A model generated the notes under the pieces. It was not told where the DNA came from. It ran no database searches and was given only the letters and a program-made list of their open reading frames with translations. From positions 50,593,551-50,657,550 of the forward strand of contig JAZBQD010000030.1 in NCBI GenBank assembly GCA_036583965.1: a stretch of 64,000 bases of DNA. The letters are read 5' to 3'. Origin of the DNA: Prunella strophiata (Eukaryota > Chordata > Aves > Passeriformes > Prunellidae). Positions 62,287 through 64,000 of this stretch are shown piece by piece (positions within the stretch are counted from its first letter, which is position 1; every line of letters starts with the position of its first letter). The position numbers were made by a program, and so were the translations under genes.

Positions 62287-63163
62287 CAAGACAGGGGAGC
62301 CCCCTGGGAGAGCCCAGCCTGAGTCCCAGAAGTCGGGGAATCAGCAACAAGTACCCTGACACCCATTTATACCTTCCCTACTTTCTACACCCCCCAGAGC
62401 TGGAGTTACAGGCTCAACAGGTGGTCTCAGACAGTAGCAATGTGGTGCCACAGCACCAGAACCAGAGGAAAAGGACATTGATGTGCCACTCTCTCCTCCG
62501 GCATCGGCATCGGGAGTACCCACGGGGTGCCCTGTGGTATCCCCTGAGGAATTAACAATAGCATCAGGAAGGCGTGAATATCCCCCGCTACCCCTCTTGC
62601 CACCCAACTCACCTCTGCCTAGCCATCGCAGGTATTCAAATGCAGAATGCGGGTATTCACATGCAGAATGCTTGTGCTGCTTTGAGGAGGAAGAATGTCT
62701 GCGGAGGAGAGAGAAATAGCTGAACTCAGAGCTTTAATAGATCTACAAATAAGGGAAAGAGAAAAAAAACCCAGATCATTGCTGATGGCAGAAGGAAGAA
62801 GGAGAAATGGATCAACCATGAAATCAGCTTATCGCAATACCGGTCCTCTGGACCATAATGGCAGTGAGGATTGCCCAGCCCAGCTCTCCAGAGAAGGTAG
62901 CCCTGATAGAAGGTCTGCCCACCCTACATTTTTTGATGGTGAAACAGATTGGTGAGCAGAGGAGAGGAGGAAACAGCAGGAGCAAGAAGATGAAGAGGAG
63001 CGAATACGGCAGGAGTGGGATTTCAGCTGGTACCAAGGTATGTGAAGAATGACAGATCCCCTGACTCGACACAACAACCAGGAGCATACACCACAGTGGA
63101 AAGAGGAGAGAAGTTCAGAGCGAAGGAGAGAGAGTCTTGAATGGAGATTCACTAGCTGGCCTG
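62287..63163 (+). pseudogene. Class II ERV leader and gag, N-terminal/proline-rich part
   Basis: After a leader, frames read a Pro-rich MPLSPPASASGVPTGCPVVS (62483-62719), then a charged stretch, EEREIAELRALIDLQIRERE (62695-62955), and a third frame (63049 on). These fit a betaretrovirus-like gag between matrix and capsid. A TGA at 62953-62955 and frame changes break it. Confidence 0.6.
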
Positions 63164-63663
63164 TGTTAGGAAAAATAAATCCACAAAGATCAAAGGTTTA
63201 TGCCCAAAAAGGAGACAGAGGAGTCCTTTTACTTTATTCGAATAAAGGGAGAGTCCATGGGGCATTCCCCTGGGGTCTCTCAAATTTTTGGAGGACGCAG
63301 CCTCCTTTTTATCCTAATTTCCCGGCCGCATTTCCCTCTCTCTTTCCCCATTGGCTGAGGTACTTGAGAGGTACAGACTTCCCGGAACGCCTGATACAGA
63401 AGATTTCCCCTTAATGTATAACCCTCCCTCTTAATTTTTAATTCTTACAGAATTTAGGGATTATCTTTCCTAGTGTTTCTTTCATCTTACAATGTCTAGC
63501 AACCTTAGAGTTTATTTGTAAAAGTAAATATCTCTCCCTATTCATCAATCAGTGGAATCCTTCCCATTGTTTTTGTTTATCTCCTAGTGCTAACTTATCT
63601 ACCAGCAGACCCATAGCTTATTTGTAAAGACAAGTCCACTATTCCTCTTACCTGTGTCCAACA
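63164..63663 (-). mobile_element. LTR inserted antisense in gag
   Basis: Begins TGTTAGGAAAAATAAATC and ends GTGTCCAACA, imperfect inverted termini. On the minus strand there is an AATAAA (plus ctttattcg at about 63230), and the rest is a U3-like block. gag sequence resumes immediately after. Adjacent six-base flanks (ggcctg, atgatt) do not match, so no simple target duplication is visible. Ends could be off by a few bases. Confidence 0.7.
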
Positions 63664-64000
63664 ATGATTGCAACCCGGTTTGTTGGTGGCAAGGTATAAT
63701 CCAAGAGGCCCTGACTGAGGGTGAGTTTATTCCACAGGCGGTAATCTCTGTCCCCAGTAGTCCAAATCAACACCAGTGGGTGAGCCTGGATTGGAAGCTC
63801 ATCCAAGAGGGGCAGAAAGCTGTAAGGCAGTATGGACTAACTAATCTATATGTGCAGACCTTGCTGGACCACATTTTTACTAGCAGTTAAATGGCTCTGT
63901 TTGATTGCAAAATGCTGGCAGAAACCTTTTTAAAATCCACACAGAGACTGCTGTGGCAAGCGAACTGGGAAAGGCAGGTAGACACTGCTGTGGTTGAAAA
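63664..64000 (+). pseudogene. Class II ERV gag, capsid start, cut by window edge
   Basis: Reads WVSLDWKLIQEGQKAVRQYG, LTNLYVQTLLDHIF, then after a TAA (63888-63890) MALFDCKMLAETFLKSTQR and LLWQANWERQVD. This is the characteristic betaretrovirus-type N-terminal capsid sequence. It continues beyond position 64000. Confidence 0.75.

Overview
This is vertebrate nuclear DNA, almost certainly from a bird and probably a passerine. The evidence is multi-exon genes with GT-AG introns, several CR1 LINE 3' ends (the dominant bird LINE), CpG-island promoters, and a dense cluster of avian-type endogenous retrovirus (ERV) sequence. There is no bacterial-type content: no operons, CRISPR arrays or insertion sequences. 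I identified genes by recognising protein families from memory, without a database search.

Region 1 (1-17.5 kb) is PROSER1 on the minus strand. Eleven coding exons are resolved to the base, with consistent phase from the start codon at 17507 down to a 1.76-kb Ser/Pro/Ala/Thr-rich exon (3454-1692). The last roughly 95 codons lie beyond position 1. The large exon carries an apparent one-base insertion about 35 bases before its splice donor. A solo-LTR-like element lies about 90 bp past that donor. Region 2 (17.5-18.9 kb) is a CpG-island bidirectional promoter; the two start codons are 848 bp apart and point outward. Region 3 (18.36-25.3 kb) is NHLRC3 on the plus strand, a predicted secreted NHL-repeat beta-propeller protein with seven exons. 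The PROSER1/NHLRC3 head-to-head pair is conserved synteny known from human chromosome 13q13.

Region 4 (25.3-45.4 kb) is the NHLRC3 3' flank and AT-rich intergenic DNA with CR1 fragments, microsatellites, a 43-bp tandem duplication and an old LTR-type element (41.5-42.3 kb). I found no exon of the expected next gene, LHFPL6. Region 5 (45.4-46.2 kb) is an isolated CpG-rich island without a recognisable protein.

Region 6 (46.3-64 kb) is a nested ERV cluster. A decayed ERVL-like element runs on the minus strand (about 46.5-53.1 kb) and is interrupted by LTRs, CR1 fragments and a GC-rich block. That block reads like broken exons of the host gene GPKOW. On the plus strand an LTR with leader (53.1-54.5 kb) is followed by a class II ERV with gag, dUTPase, protease, RT, RNase H and integrase but no recognisable env (54.5-60.5 kb). 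It is disabled by frameshifts, stops, two altered catalytic-site residues and an antisense LTR inserted in pol. Further class II gag/LTR pieces fill 60.5-64 kb, the last interrupted by another antisense LTR and cut by the window edge.

The points most worth checking are the GPKOW-like fragment inside the ERV cluster, the PROSER1 frameshift, the NHLRC3 exon 1/2 phase problem, and the isolated CpG island. I did not find a convincing previously undescribed biological system.
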